From assembly GCA_025927665.1 (NCBI GenBank), contig JAICKZ010000049.1, positions 1 to 13,393 on the forward strand: 13,393 bases of DNA, read 5' to 3'. Under the pieces are notes generated by a model. It saw nothing but the letters and a program-made list of their open reading frames with translations, searched no databases and was not told the origin of the DNA. Positions 7,180-13,393 of this stretch are shown here, piece by piece (the first letter of the stretch is position 1; every line of letters begins with the position of its first letter). Both the position numbers and the translations under genes were made by a program. This DNA is from Steroidobacteraceae bacterium. GTDB lineage: Bacteria > Pseudomonadota > Gammaproteobacteria > Steroidobacterales > Steroidobacteraceae.

Positions 7180-7208
7180 TTGACGCACCTTGAAACCGCA
7201 GGAATAAG
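7180..7208 (+). promoter_or_regulatory. Predicted sigma-70 promoter for xerD
   Basis: TTGACG (7180-7185, 5 of 6 matches) is followed after exactly 17 bases by AATAAG (7203-7208, 4 of 6). Transcription would start near 7215, leaving a leader of about 20 bases before the ATGs at 7231 and 7237. This argues against the longer TTG start for xerD, because that TTG is the -35 box itself. Confidence 0.5.
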
Positions 7209-7236
7209 ATGGCAGCACAAGCTGCCTGGAATGCCC

Positions 7237-8181
7237 ATGAGCGTAGCACCGAAGACATCAGTTTACTCACGATCCGACACTGCCGGTTCTCCGACCGCGC
7301 CGAGCATTGTTGACCGCTTCCTGGATGCGATATGGATTGAACGAAAGTTGTCGCCCAACACCTTGTCCGCGTATCGAGCTGACTTGGTTGGACTGGAACG
7401 TTGGCTTAATGATCGCGGCACGCAAATCGGTGTGGCCACGCGCAATGATGTAATGGCTTTTCTCGCTTGGCGAGTTGAACTTGGCGCGCGTCCACGCTCA
7501 ACTGCGCGTCAACTGTCCAGTTTTCGTCGCTTTTATCGCTTTTTGTTACGTGAAAAAACCTTGCAGGATGATCCAACGGCACAAATCGCAATGCCAAAGA
7601 TTGGTCGGGCATTGCCAAAATCTCTTACTGAAGTGGAAGTGGATGCGTTACTAGGTGCACCCGCCACCAATGATCCATTAGGTTTTCGTGACCGCACCAT
7701 GCTTGAGGTACTGTATGCAACCGGTTTACGTGTTTCTGAACTGGTGAATCTAAAAACCAGCCAAGTGAATTTGAACCAAGGCGTATTACGCATTTTGGGT
7801 AAGGGTGATCGCGAGCGTTTGATTCCACTGGGAGATGAAGCCGTAAAGTGGGTGACAGATTTTGGACACGGTGCGCGCGCCGAAATTTTATTGGAACGTC
7901 AGACAGATTATTTATTTCCCACTCGACGTGGTGAACGTATGACCCGTCAAGCGTTTTGGCACATCATCAAACGTTATGCGGCCAAGGGGGGTATTGATAA
8001 GGCACTATCGCCACATACTTTGCGACATGCATTCGCCACTCACTTGTTAAACCATGGCGCAGATTTGCGCGTGGTGCAAATGTTATTGGGACACAGTGAT
8101 TTGTCGACCACACAAATTTATACACATGTTGCTCGCGAACGCATGAAGGAACTGCATTCACAACGCGCTCCACACAGCTGA
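7237..8181 (+). CDS. xerD: Site-specific tyrosine recombinase XerD
   Basis: XerD acts with XerC at the chromosomal dif site to resolve chromosome dimers at division, under FtsK control. The protein has 314 residues from this start (E. coli XerD has 298). The N-terminal core-binding domain (FLDAIWIERKLSPNTLSAYR) and catalytic domain are complete. The catalytic set is R165 (ATGLRVSEL), K189 (GKGDRERLIPLG), H260 and R263 (SPHTLRHAFATHLL), H286 (LLGHSDLSTTQ) and Y295 (QIYTHVA). HGADLRVVQMLLGHSDLSTT matches E. coli XerD as I recall it, which separates it from XerC and phage integrases. ATG 7237 has CTGGA 6 bases upstream; ATG 7231 is the alternative. About 18 extra N-terminal residues precede the conserved region. 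It stands alone, with a strong terminator after it. Confidence 0.95.
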   Translation: MSVAPKTSVYSRSDTAGSPTAPSIVDRFLDAIWIERKLSPNTLSAYRADLVGLERWLNDRGTQIGVATRNDVMAFLAWRVELGARPRSTARQLSSFRRFYRFLLREKTLQDDPTAQIAMPKIGRALPKSLTEVEVDALLGAPATNDPLGFRDRTMLEVLYATGLRVSELVNLKTSQVNLNQGVLRILGKGDRERLIPLGDEAVKWVTDFGHGARAEILLERQTDYLFPTRRGERMTRQAFWHIIKRYAAKGGIDKALSPHTLRHAFATHLLNHGADLRVVQMLLGHSDLSTTQIYTHVARERMKELHSQRAPHS

Positions 8182-8205
8182 TATGCCCGATGCGAATTTG
8201 TCGAC

Positions 8206-8230
8206 AAAAGGCCGCAAATGCGGCCTTTTT
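8206..8230. terminator. Bidirectional terminator between xerD and tagH
   Basis: AAAAGGCCGCA (8206-8216) and TGCGGCCTTTT (8219-8229) form an 11-bp perfect inverted repeat. The GC core (GGCCGC/GCGGCC) carries an A-tract on one side and TTTTT on the other, so it works as an intrinsic terminator on both strands. It serves xerD on the + strand and tagH on the - strand. Confidence 0.9.
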
Positions 8231-8250
8231 CACATTGCTCAAATGAATTA

Positions 8251-9645
8251 CTAGCGGCGCTTTCCCGAGCGAGATCCATTGACACGATCAATGTAGGTTT
8301 GCACGAAGTCTTCGTTGAAAGATAGTGGCAATCCATCGTTATTGCGTTGATTCAGCACTTGGAAGAACTCGGTATACAACTCCCAGTATTTGTTCTTGTT
8401 ATTGCTGCCACCACCAGCACGCTTCAGATTGCGTTCGAATCGATCCTGCAGTTCGGCAGGATTGATACGGTGCATCAAGCCATTAATACCTGCGTGCATA
8501 CCTGAAGTCATTGCAACTTGATGAGTTTTGAGATCGGTGAATGCATCACGCAACGCATCTACTGGTGCAAGATAACGCGTATTTTGCGAGTCCATCAACT
8601 TGCGGATGGCATCATCAACACCATTACTCATTTTTAACGGATTGTTCTGCGCTGATTGCGCGCCGGTTTGACCCGGATCAAAGCGGCCCTTGAATTCACC
8701 GCGTGCTTTTAATGCTTCCATCAATGCCAAGACAACTTCGCGCAGCATTTGGCCGGCCAGTGTCAGCGTAGTGGTTTGCATATCACTCGGAAGCGAACCA
8801 GGATCGACGCCAAGCCCACGACAAAAAGCTTCTATTCCGGCATTTAACTCACCATGCAAATCACCCGGCTTTGCACTGGGCGCGTTCGGTGCATTTGGAA
8901 CCAAACCTTGAACTGATTTTTGATAGCGACGTGTACGTAAGTGCCAATCGTCACCACCAGGCGCTGCATCAACAGAAGGAACGTTTGGTAGATGAGTCAT
9001 CGCCAATGGAATATTTTCATACATTCCAGAAGTGGCTGAATCCACGTCGCGGCGTGCAGAAGCAGCTGCTGGAGCGGTGGGAGGACGAGCAACGGGACGA
9101 GTGGGCGTGGCAGCGGCATCTGAGCCAAAGGCGTTGGCTACATTGAATCGTCCGGTTGCGGAAGTTGGCGGTGCAAATCGCGTCGCGTCACTCGTGAACA
9201 AAGCATTGATATCAATTTCGGCATTCAAATTGTCATGATCATGCTCATTTTTGTTACGTGGCGCCCGGGCTTTCGGTACTGGAGCATTGTTGGTAGCGGA
9301 CGAGTCCATCGGAAAGTCCATGCGATCATCGAGGCTCACTAAGATGTCGTAATCGCCCATACGGAATCGATCGCCATCTTTAAGTGGATAGGGGCCTTGT
9401 TGTGAGAGCGGGATGTCAGAGTTGTTGACAAACACACCATTGGTGCTTGTATCTTCCAGCACCCATTTACCGGCGCGGAAATGGATGGCTGCGTGATGGC
9501 TAGACAAGTATCGATCAGCATCGGGGAGCGCCCAATCATTGTCGGCAGAACGCCCAATGCGTCCTCCAGTTACGCCGAACATGCGTGTACCTAGCTTACC
9601 CAGAAGCTGGTATTGCTCGGATATAACCCGCAATTTCAATGCCAT
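8251..9645 (-). CDS. tagH: Type VI secretion FHA-domain protein TagH
   Basis: This 464-residue protein joins an N-terminal forkhead-associated (FHA) phosphothreonine-binding domain (about 8-105) to a C-terminal type VI secretion domain (about 268-405). FHA motifs visible are GRIGRS (28-33), LSSHHAAI (47-54) and DTSTNGVFVN (65-74). The linker (about 106-265) is rich in Ala, Pro, Asn and Asp and likely disordered. The C-terminal part, with FCRGLGVDPGSLP (274-286) and a long helical stretch, matches TagH/ImpI-type proteins as I know them. In Pseudomonas, such FHA proteins receive signals from the kinase PpkA in post-translational activation of the apparatus. GGGAAG (9650-9655) precedes the ATG. 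No other type VI gene lies in the window, so it is an orphan here. The tail (GSRSGKRR) is strongly basic. Confidence 0.85.
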   Translation of the reverse strand: MALKLRVISEQYQLLGKLGTRMFGVTGGRIGRSADNDWALPDADRYLSSHHAAIHFRAGKWVLEDTSTNGVFVNNSDIPLSQQGPYPLKDGDRFRMGDYDILVSLDDRMDFPMDSSATNNAPVPKARAPRNKNEHDHDNLNAEIDINALFTSDATRFAPPTSATGRFNVANAFGSDAAATPTRPVARPPTAPAAASARRDVDSATSGMYENIPLAMTHLPNVPSVDAAPGGDDWHLRTRRYQKSVQGLVPNAPNAPSAKPGDLHGELNAGIEAFCRGLGVDPGSLPSDMQTTTLTLAGQMLREVVLALMEALKARGEFKGRFDPGQTGAQSAQNNPLKMSNGVDDAIRKLMDSQNTRYLAPVDALRDAFTDLKTHQVAMTSGMHAGINGLMHRINPAELQDRFERNLKRAGGGSNNKNKYWELYTEFFQVLNQRNNDGLPLSFNEDFVQTYIDRVNGSRSGKRR

Positions 9646-9712
9646 AAATCTTCCCGTGGCTAGTGCCGCGCCACCGTTCAGTGGCTATTGCAAATCTGAT
9701 CTAACCATCCAG

Positions 9713-9741
9713 TCTATATATCCGGTGCGGACGCCATACAA
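9713..9741 (-). promoter_or_regulatory. Predicted sigma-70 promoter for tagH
   Basis: Read on the - strand, TTGTAT (9736-9741) is followed after 17 bases by TATAGA (9713-9718). Transcription would start near 9706, giving a leader of about 60 bases before the tagH ATG at 9645. The -35 box is one half of an inverted repeat (see 9736-9772). Confidence 0.4.
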
Positions 9742-9772
9742 TATTTTGTTGTATCGGACAGATAGCTGTCCG
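9736..9772. promoter_or_regulatory. Two adjacent dyads in the tagH/DUF1820 divergent region
   Basis: ATACAA (9736-9741) and TTGTAT (9749-9754) form an inverted repeat with a 7-base gap. Immediately next to it, CGGACAG (9755-9761) and CTGTCCG (9766-9772) form a second perfect dyad with a 4-base gap. The first covers the predicted tagH -35 box. Together they could be operators or a hairpin; which one cannot be told from sequence alone. Confidence 0.4.
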
Positions 9773-9832
9773 CGACGCCCGGTTAACTGGCTAGAATAGG
9801 CGCCTAATCTAACAATCCCGCTTACGTTCAAT

Positions 9833-10162
9833 ATGGCATCCAGTCACATTTTCAAAGTTATCTTCGCTAATCAGGGTAAGGTTTACGAAATCTATGCAAA
9901 AAAAGTCAGCCACGGTGAGCTGTGGGGGTTCGTGGAGGTAGAAGAGCTTATATTTGGTGAGAAATCTTCGGTGGTGGTTGACCCTTCCGAAGAGCGAGTC
10001 AAATCTGAGTTCGAAGGAGTAAAGCGCACGTACCTTCCAATGCATTCGATAGTACGTATCGACGAGGTACGAAAACAGGGCAGTAGTAAAATCACTGCGG
10101 TGGACGCGTCTAACATCAGCCAGTTTCCTGTGCCTGTGTATACGCCAGAACCCAAGCGCTAA
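9833..10162 (+). CDS. DUF1820 family protein
   Basis: This 109-residue protein belongs to a conserved family, mostly gammaproteobacterial as far as I know, with no established function. The recognisable core is IFKVIFANQGKVYEIYAKKV, then ELWGFVEVEELIFGE, VVVDPSEERVKSEFEGV, and YLPMHSIVRIDEV. It looks like a small, beta-rich cytoplasmic protein with no signal peptide or membrane segment. The C-terminal 25 residues are variable and end in basic residues. The ATG is the natural start because the conserved block begins a few residues later, though no clear ribosome binding site precedes it. It is divergent from tagH and 51 bases upstream of the GH31 gene on the same strand, with only a weak ATTGG/CCAAT stem in between, so read-through into GH31 is possible. 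Confidence 0.85.
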   Translation: MASSHIFKVIFANQGKVYEIYAKKVSHGELWGFVEVEELIFGEKSSVVVDPSEERVKSEFEGVKRTYLPMHSIVRIDEVRKQGSSKITAVDASNISQFPVPVYTPEPKR

Positions 10163-10213
10163 TTGCACATTGGTTGTTGTTCCAATAACTCGATAAAGAC
10201 AACGAGATAACAC

Positions 10214-12568
10214 ATGAAAAGCAAAAAGATTCAAACGCTTCAATATGTCCACCGCTGGTTCATGTTTGTGATACTGCTTGCATGCGGCAACCCTGCACTT
10301 GCAGAACCGTTGGCAGTACTTGATCGCAACGGTGCATTGATCGCCGTCGATGCTTATGCACCGAACATCATCCGCATTACCTTGGCGGTTGATAAGCAAC
10401 AACTGTTAGCCAGCCCCGGCTACGGGATTATAGGTACGGTCGACAATCGAGCTTTTCACCACAGTACTGCTGTCAATGGCGATACATTCTCATCCGACGC
10501 AATGTCCATCCATATCAACGCAGCGCCGACTCCTACTGTGCCAACAATGGGTGAGCGTTACTTCGCCTCCGCATTACCGCCAGTTAAACTTCAGATTAAG
10601 AATCACAATGGCGAAATCGTTGTCGATATGACAGGTTGGGAAATGTCGCCTTATGTAGTAAATGGCGAGGCGACGTATCAAGTAGGAGCCAGCTTTGCAG
10701 CGCCAGCTGATGAACACTTTTATGGATTGGGGCAAAATCAAGAAGGCATTTTGGATTTACGCAACCGCGTGATTGATTGCAAACATTGGTACGACGCACC
10801 CCATGGAGAAACAGTGTGCGTACCGTTCATGGTTTCAACAAAAGGTTATGGCATTGTTTGGGATAATCCTTCTGCGACGCGTGTGGCCTCTGCAGTGAAT
10901 GGACGCACCAGTTGGCAATCCAATGTCGGCGAACGTGTTTCATTTTTTGTCATTGTCGATCATAACGTCGATCAACTCTATGCTGGTTACGCACAACTGA
11001 CAGGTCGTACACCGATTCCACCCAAAGCTGCATTCGGATTGATTCAATCCAAGGCGCGTTATCAATCACAACAGGAAGTGTTGGATGTCGCACATGGTTA
11101 TCGTCAACGTCAATATCCGCTCGACATCATGGTGGTGGATTGGTTTTACTGGACTCGCATGGGTCAATTGGATATTGATCCCGCGCAGTTTCCCAAGCCC
11201 GATCAAATGAATCAAGAGTTACATGACATGGGCATGCAGTCCATTATTTCTGTATGGCCGCGATTTGAAACCGCCTCGCGGTATTTCAATGAGCTTGATA
11301 GAAATGGACTACTGTTGAAAGATGCGCACGGCAAAACGCAAGACGGCCTGCCATTTCGTAACGATCGCACCGGTGCATTGATTGACTCGACCAATCCAAT
11401 TGCACGTGAATGGTTTTGGAGCAAAGTGCGCGATAACATTTTCTCACACGGATTTGATTACGCATGGCTAGATGAAACCGAACCGGATTTAGTGCCCGAT
11501 GGTTTGTTCTATAGCATTGGTTCAGGTGATCGTTATCACAATGTGTTTCCATTACTGCATGTAGCGGGAGTCGCCGATGGCTCTCGGCGTGATCGACCGA
11601 ACAAGCGTAATTTGATTTTGGCACGTGCCGCTTATTTAGGATCGCAACGTACGGGTGCATTGTTTTGGTCGTCGGATATCAGTCCAAGTTGGGATGCATT
11701 GCAACGACAGGTTCCAACCGGATTGAATTTTACTGCTTCTGGTTTGGCGTATTGGGGCAATGATATTGGTGGTTGGCAATGGTTGCCGCAGACAACTACC
11801 AGTACCAATAAGCCATTGCTTGATCCATCGGATGCGCGTGATGTAGTGGGTCAGAACAATGATTATCCAGAATTGTTCACACGATGGTTTGAGTATGGAA
11901 CTTTCTTGCCGACCTTACGTATTCATGGTGATCGTAAAAAGGCCGAAATTTGGGCGTTTGGGCACGAAGCTGAAACCATCATTGCCAAGTACGATCGACT
12001 TCGTTATCAATTAATTCCTTACCTATATTCGCTAAGCAAACATACTTACGACACGGGCGCGCCATTTATGCGCGCCTTATGGATGGACTTTCCAAGCGAT
12101 AAACATGTTTTCAATATCGGTGACGAATATATGTTTGGCTCCGCACTTTTAGTTGCACCGGTTACGGAACAAGGGCAGATCATTAAGGCGGTGTATTTGC
12201 CTGCGGGTGCGGACTGGTATAACTACTGGACCAATGAAAAATTTAGTGGTGGTCAGACGGTTCAAGTGGCCGCACCGATTGATCTCATCCCTTTATTTGT
12301 TAAAGCTGGCTCCATTCTGCCGATGGGTTCAGTGGTGCAAAGTACTGCAACTAAGCAGGTGATTGAAGCGATCAAGGTATATCCCGGCAACGATGCAGAT
12401 TTTCAGTTATACGATGATGATGGTGTCAGTTATGACTATGAGAAAGGCAAGGGCGTATTGCATGCTCACTTGCATTGGGATGATAAATTACAAAAGTTAA
12501 GTGTGAGTGGCAGTGATAATTTTTTTGCAGCACCTGCGGCGTCGTTGGTGAAAGTCATGATGCAATGA
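10214..12568 (+). CDS. Secreted glycoside hydrolase family 31 alpha-glycosidase/transglycosidase
   Basis: This 784-residue GH31 enzyme cleaves or transfers alpha-linked glucose or xylose residues by a retaining mechanism. A Sec signal peptide is clear: a basic start (MKSKK), a hydrophobic core (WFMFVILLACG) and a likely cut after ALA30, so it acts outside the cytoplasm. The N-terminal beta-sandwich (about 31-265) is followed by a TIM barrel starting near KAAFGLIQSKARYQ (271-284) with IMVVDWFYW (305-313). The nucleophile is D420 in YAWLDETEPD, and the acid/base is D488 in FWSSDIS. LNFTASGLAYWGNDIGGW (504-521) is the conserved GH31 block. The C-terminal beta region (about 640-784) looks like the DUF5110-type domain. 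The 68-residue spacing of the catalytic pair matches what I recall for the Cellvibrio transglucosylase Agd31B. Alpha-xylosidase, alpha-glucosidase or transglucosylase cannot be decided. No sugar transporter or other glycosidase is adjacent. Confidence 0.9.
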   Translation: MKSKKIQTLQYVHRWFMFVILLACGNPALAEPLAVLDRNGALIAVDAYAPNIIRITLAVDKQQLLASPGYGIIGTVDNRAFHHSTAVNGDTFSSDAMSIHINAAPTPTVPTMGERYFASALPPVKLQIKNHNGEIVVDMTGWEMSPYVVNGEATYQVGASFAAPADEHFYGLGQNQEGILDLRNRVIDCKHWYDAPHGETVCVPFMVSTKGYGIVWDNPSATRVASAVNGRTSWQSNVGERVSFFVIVDHNVDQLYAGYAQLTGRTPIPPKAAFGLIQSKARYQSQQEVLDVAHGYRQRQYPLDIMVVDWFYWTRMGQLDIDPAQFPKPDQMNQELHDMGMQSIISVWPRFETASRYFNELDRNGLLLKDAHGKTQDGLPFRNDRTGALIDSTNPIAREWFWSKVRDNIFSHGFDYAWLDETEPDLVPDGLFYSIGSGDRYHNVFPLLHVAGVADGSRRDRPNKRNLILARAAYLGSQRTGALFWSSDISPSWDALQRQVPTGLNFTASGLAYWGNDIGGWQWLPQTTTSTNKPLLDPSDARDVVGQNNDYPELFTRWFEYGTFLPTLRIHGDRKKAEIWAFGHEAETIIAKYDRLRYQLIPYLYSLSKHTYDTGAPFMRALWMDFPSDKHVFNIGDEYMFGSALLVAPVTEQGQIIKAVYLPAGADWYNYWTNEKFSGGQTVQVAAPIDLIPLFVKAGSILPMGSVVQSTATKQVIEAIKVYPGNDADFQLYDDDGVSYDYEKGKGVLHAHLHWDDKLQKLSVSGSDNFFAAPAASLVKVMMQ

Positions 12569-12578
12569 GCGAAGGTCA

Positions 12579-12643
12579 GCTGATGTTAGAACACCAATAC
12601 ATCAGCAGCACTGATTGGTTATCTTCATTAGCATGACATCAGC
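12579..12643. repeat. Competing inverted repeats in the GH31/TfoX convergent gap
   Basis: GCTGATGT (12579-12586) can pair with either of two identical ACATCAGC copies (12599-12606 and 12636-12643; the first is TACATCAGC, the second GACATCAGC). ACCAAT/ATTGGT forms a further, mutually exclusive stem between them. There is no T-tract, so this is not a standard intrinsic terminator, although it fills the gap between two convergent genes. Confidence 0.45.
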
Positions 12644-12667
12644 CATTGTTTCACGTAAATATCCATG

Positions 12668-13048
12668 TTACGACTTGTTTTTCTTTAGGCGAGTTGATTG
12701 TTTGGATTTAATAATTGGTTTCTTCATTGGCAGCGTCGAAACATACTGATAGGCTCGGTCAATCCAAAAGCCAAGTAACTTGTCCGTTCGAACGCCGTCT
12801 GCACTCACAAAAAGAAACCCGGCCATAGGTTTTCCTGTTAGGTCCATTAATGTCGCACCGGTTTTTTTCAGTAACTCTTGATGTTGCTCAGGTCCAACTC
12901 GAACCATCAATCGATCTTTTTCAACTCCACAAAGCATATTGTTGTTCAGCATAAACGTTAGACCGCCAAACATCTTCTTCTCTGCAAAATTTTTGCGATG
13001 CATAACCAATTTTCTAATGCGCTCTGCAAGCTCGGAATCGAAAGGCAT
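12668..13048 (-). CDS. TfoX/Sxy N-terminal-domain protein
   Basis: This 126-residue protein consists of one TfoX N-terminal domain (about 3-105) plus a lysine-rich tail (KKPIIKSKQSTRLKKNKS). Family signs are EKKMFGGLTFMLNNNMLCGV (23-42), DRLMVRVGPE (45-54), and DLTGKPMAGFLFV (69-81). Full-length TfoX/Sxy promotes competence gene expression with CRP in Haemophilus and Vibrio and also has a C-terminal domain, which is absent here. Stand-alone N-terminal-domain proteins are common and mostly of unknown function, so a competence role should not be assumed. The start is firm: GGAGA (13057-13061) lies 8 bases before the ATG. The upstream gene's TGA directly abuts this ATG (TGAATG), so the two are probably translated together. 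Confidence 0.85.
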   Translation of the reverse strand: MPFDSELAERIRKLVMHRKNFAEKKMFGGLTFMLNNNMLCGVEKDRLMVRVGPEQHQELLKKTGATLMDLTGKPMAGFLFVSADGVRTDKLLGFWIDRAYQYVSTLPMKKPIIKSKQSTRLKKNKS

Positions 13049-13393
13049 TCAAGCTTTCTCCGCCGCACAATTACCGTATACAAGTCCAATCCCAATGCCC
13101 ACAATGATAAATTGAATTAAATGAAATATGGCCTGCATTGCAAACCAGGTGCTTAATGAAGAAATCTGAATCTTTGCCGCGTTAGCAATGGTCGAAACAC
13201 TAAATAAAAAAAGTCCCATCACCATGCCAAATTTCAACCCTTGAATCACAGCTGAACCGCCTTTGTAATAGCGAGGATAAATATGAGCTAGTACTAAACC
13301 TTGAAGAACCATAGAAGCAAATCCAAGTGGAACGCTAGGAGGTTCACGATTGTAAATGCCAAGCCTTAAATAGAGTTCTTTGAAGAAGATAAG
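13049..13393 (-). CDS. Small membrane protein of unknown function, 5' end outside the window
   Basis: The frame is open from the window end (13393) to the TGA at 13049-13051, so at least 114 residues are present and the true start lies beyond the edge. An internal ATG at 13312 is not the likely start, because the open frame continues upstream of it (LYLRLGIYNREPPSVPLGFA). Three membrane segments are visible, roughly SVPLGFASMVLQGLVLAHIY, GLKFGMVMGLFLFSVSTIAN, and IFHLIQFIIVGIGIGLVYG. The loop IYPRYYKGGSAVIQGLKFG, with its glycine-rich character, recalls small DUF1761-like membrane proteins, but I do not recognise the family with confidence. It directly abuts the TfoX-domain gene. Confidence 0.6.
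   Translation of the reverse strand, partial: LIFFKELYLRLGIYNREPPSVPLGFASMVLQGLVLAHIYPRYYKGGSAVIQGLKFGMVMGLFLFSVSTIANAAKIQISSLSTWFAMQAIFHLIQFIIVGIGIGLVYGNCAAEKA

Noticed and set aside
7180..7236. Longer xerD beginning at TTG 7180
   Set aside because: The TTG forms the -35 box of the best promoter in the region, has no ribosome binding site, and adds 19 residues not found in XerD.
10163..10213. ATTGG-N8-CCAAT as a terminator between DUF1820 and GH31
   Set aside because: The stem is only 5 bp, is not GC-rich and has no T-tract.
9809..10402. Long (197-codon) - strand open frame
   Set aside because: It lies antisense to the whole DUF1820 gene and the start of the GH31 gene, both of which have clear family matches; its own product is rich in Cys, His and Arg and shows no domain.
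1..13393. CRISPR array, transposon ends, tRNA or rRNA genes
   Set aside because: No regularly spaced direct repeats, transposase, terminal inverted repeats or tRNA T-loop motifs were recognised on either strand. XerD is the housekeeping type, not a mobile-element integrase.

Overview
The window looks like a chromosomal segment of a gammaproteobacterium with moderate GC. The evidence is a XerD very close to the enterobacterial protein in its C-terminal catalytic half, a DUF1820 protein (a family I know mainly from Gammaproteobacteria), a proteobacterial-type leucine/isovalerate (liu) gene set and a type VI secretion FHA protein. I cannot name the genus. No rRNA, tRNA, insertion sequence, prophage or CRISPR array was recognised. 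Both ends cut through genes.

Layout. 1-206: 3' end of a small heat-shock protein gene, followed by a hairpin terminator. 207-576: non-coding. 577-2132 (+): two translationally coupled genes, an AfsA-type hotdog-domain protein and a HAD-IB phosphatase-like protein. This is the most interesting unit. AfsA-type enzymes start gamma-butyrolactone/butenolide/furan signal synthesis in actinomycetes, and in the methylenomycin furan system an AfsA homologue (MmfL) is also encoded with a HAD-type phosphatase (MmfP). 2153-6949 (-): in transcription order, a PlsC-type acyltransferase, isovaleryl-CoA dehydrogenase (liuA), 3-methylcrotonyl-CoA carboxylase beta subunit (liuB), a methylglutaconyl-CoA-hydratase-like protein (liuC) and a small ABM-fold protein. 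The biotin-carrying alpha subunit (liuD), the lyase (liuE) and the regulator (liuR) are not here.

6950-7236: a divergent control region with a textbook CRP-like site and a good sigma-70-type promoter for xerD. 7237-8181 (+): xerD. 8206-8230: a bidirectional terminator shared with the convergent tagH (8251-9645, -), an orphan type VI secretion FHA-domain gene. 9646-9832: a second divergent region with two adjacent dyads. 9833-10162 (+): DUF1820 protein. 10214-12568 (+): a secreted GH31 alpha-glycosidase/transglycosidase with both catalytic aspartates. 12569-12667: a convergent gap with competing inverted repeats. 12668-13393 (-): a TfoX N-terminal-domain protein and a small membrane protein cut by the window end, arranged TGA-ATG with no gap.

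The liu genes form one functional module: isovaleryl-CoA to 3-methylcrotonyl-CoA to 3-methylglutaconyl-CoA to HMG-CoA. The AfsA/HAD pair is a second likely module. The other genes look like independent chromosomal genes. All functional calls come from reading motifs; no database search was possible.
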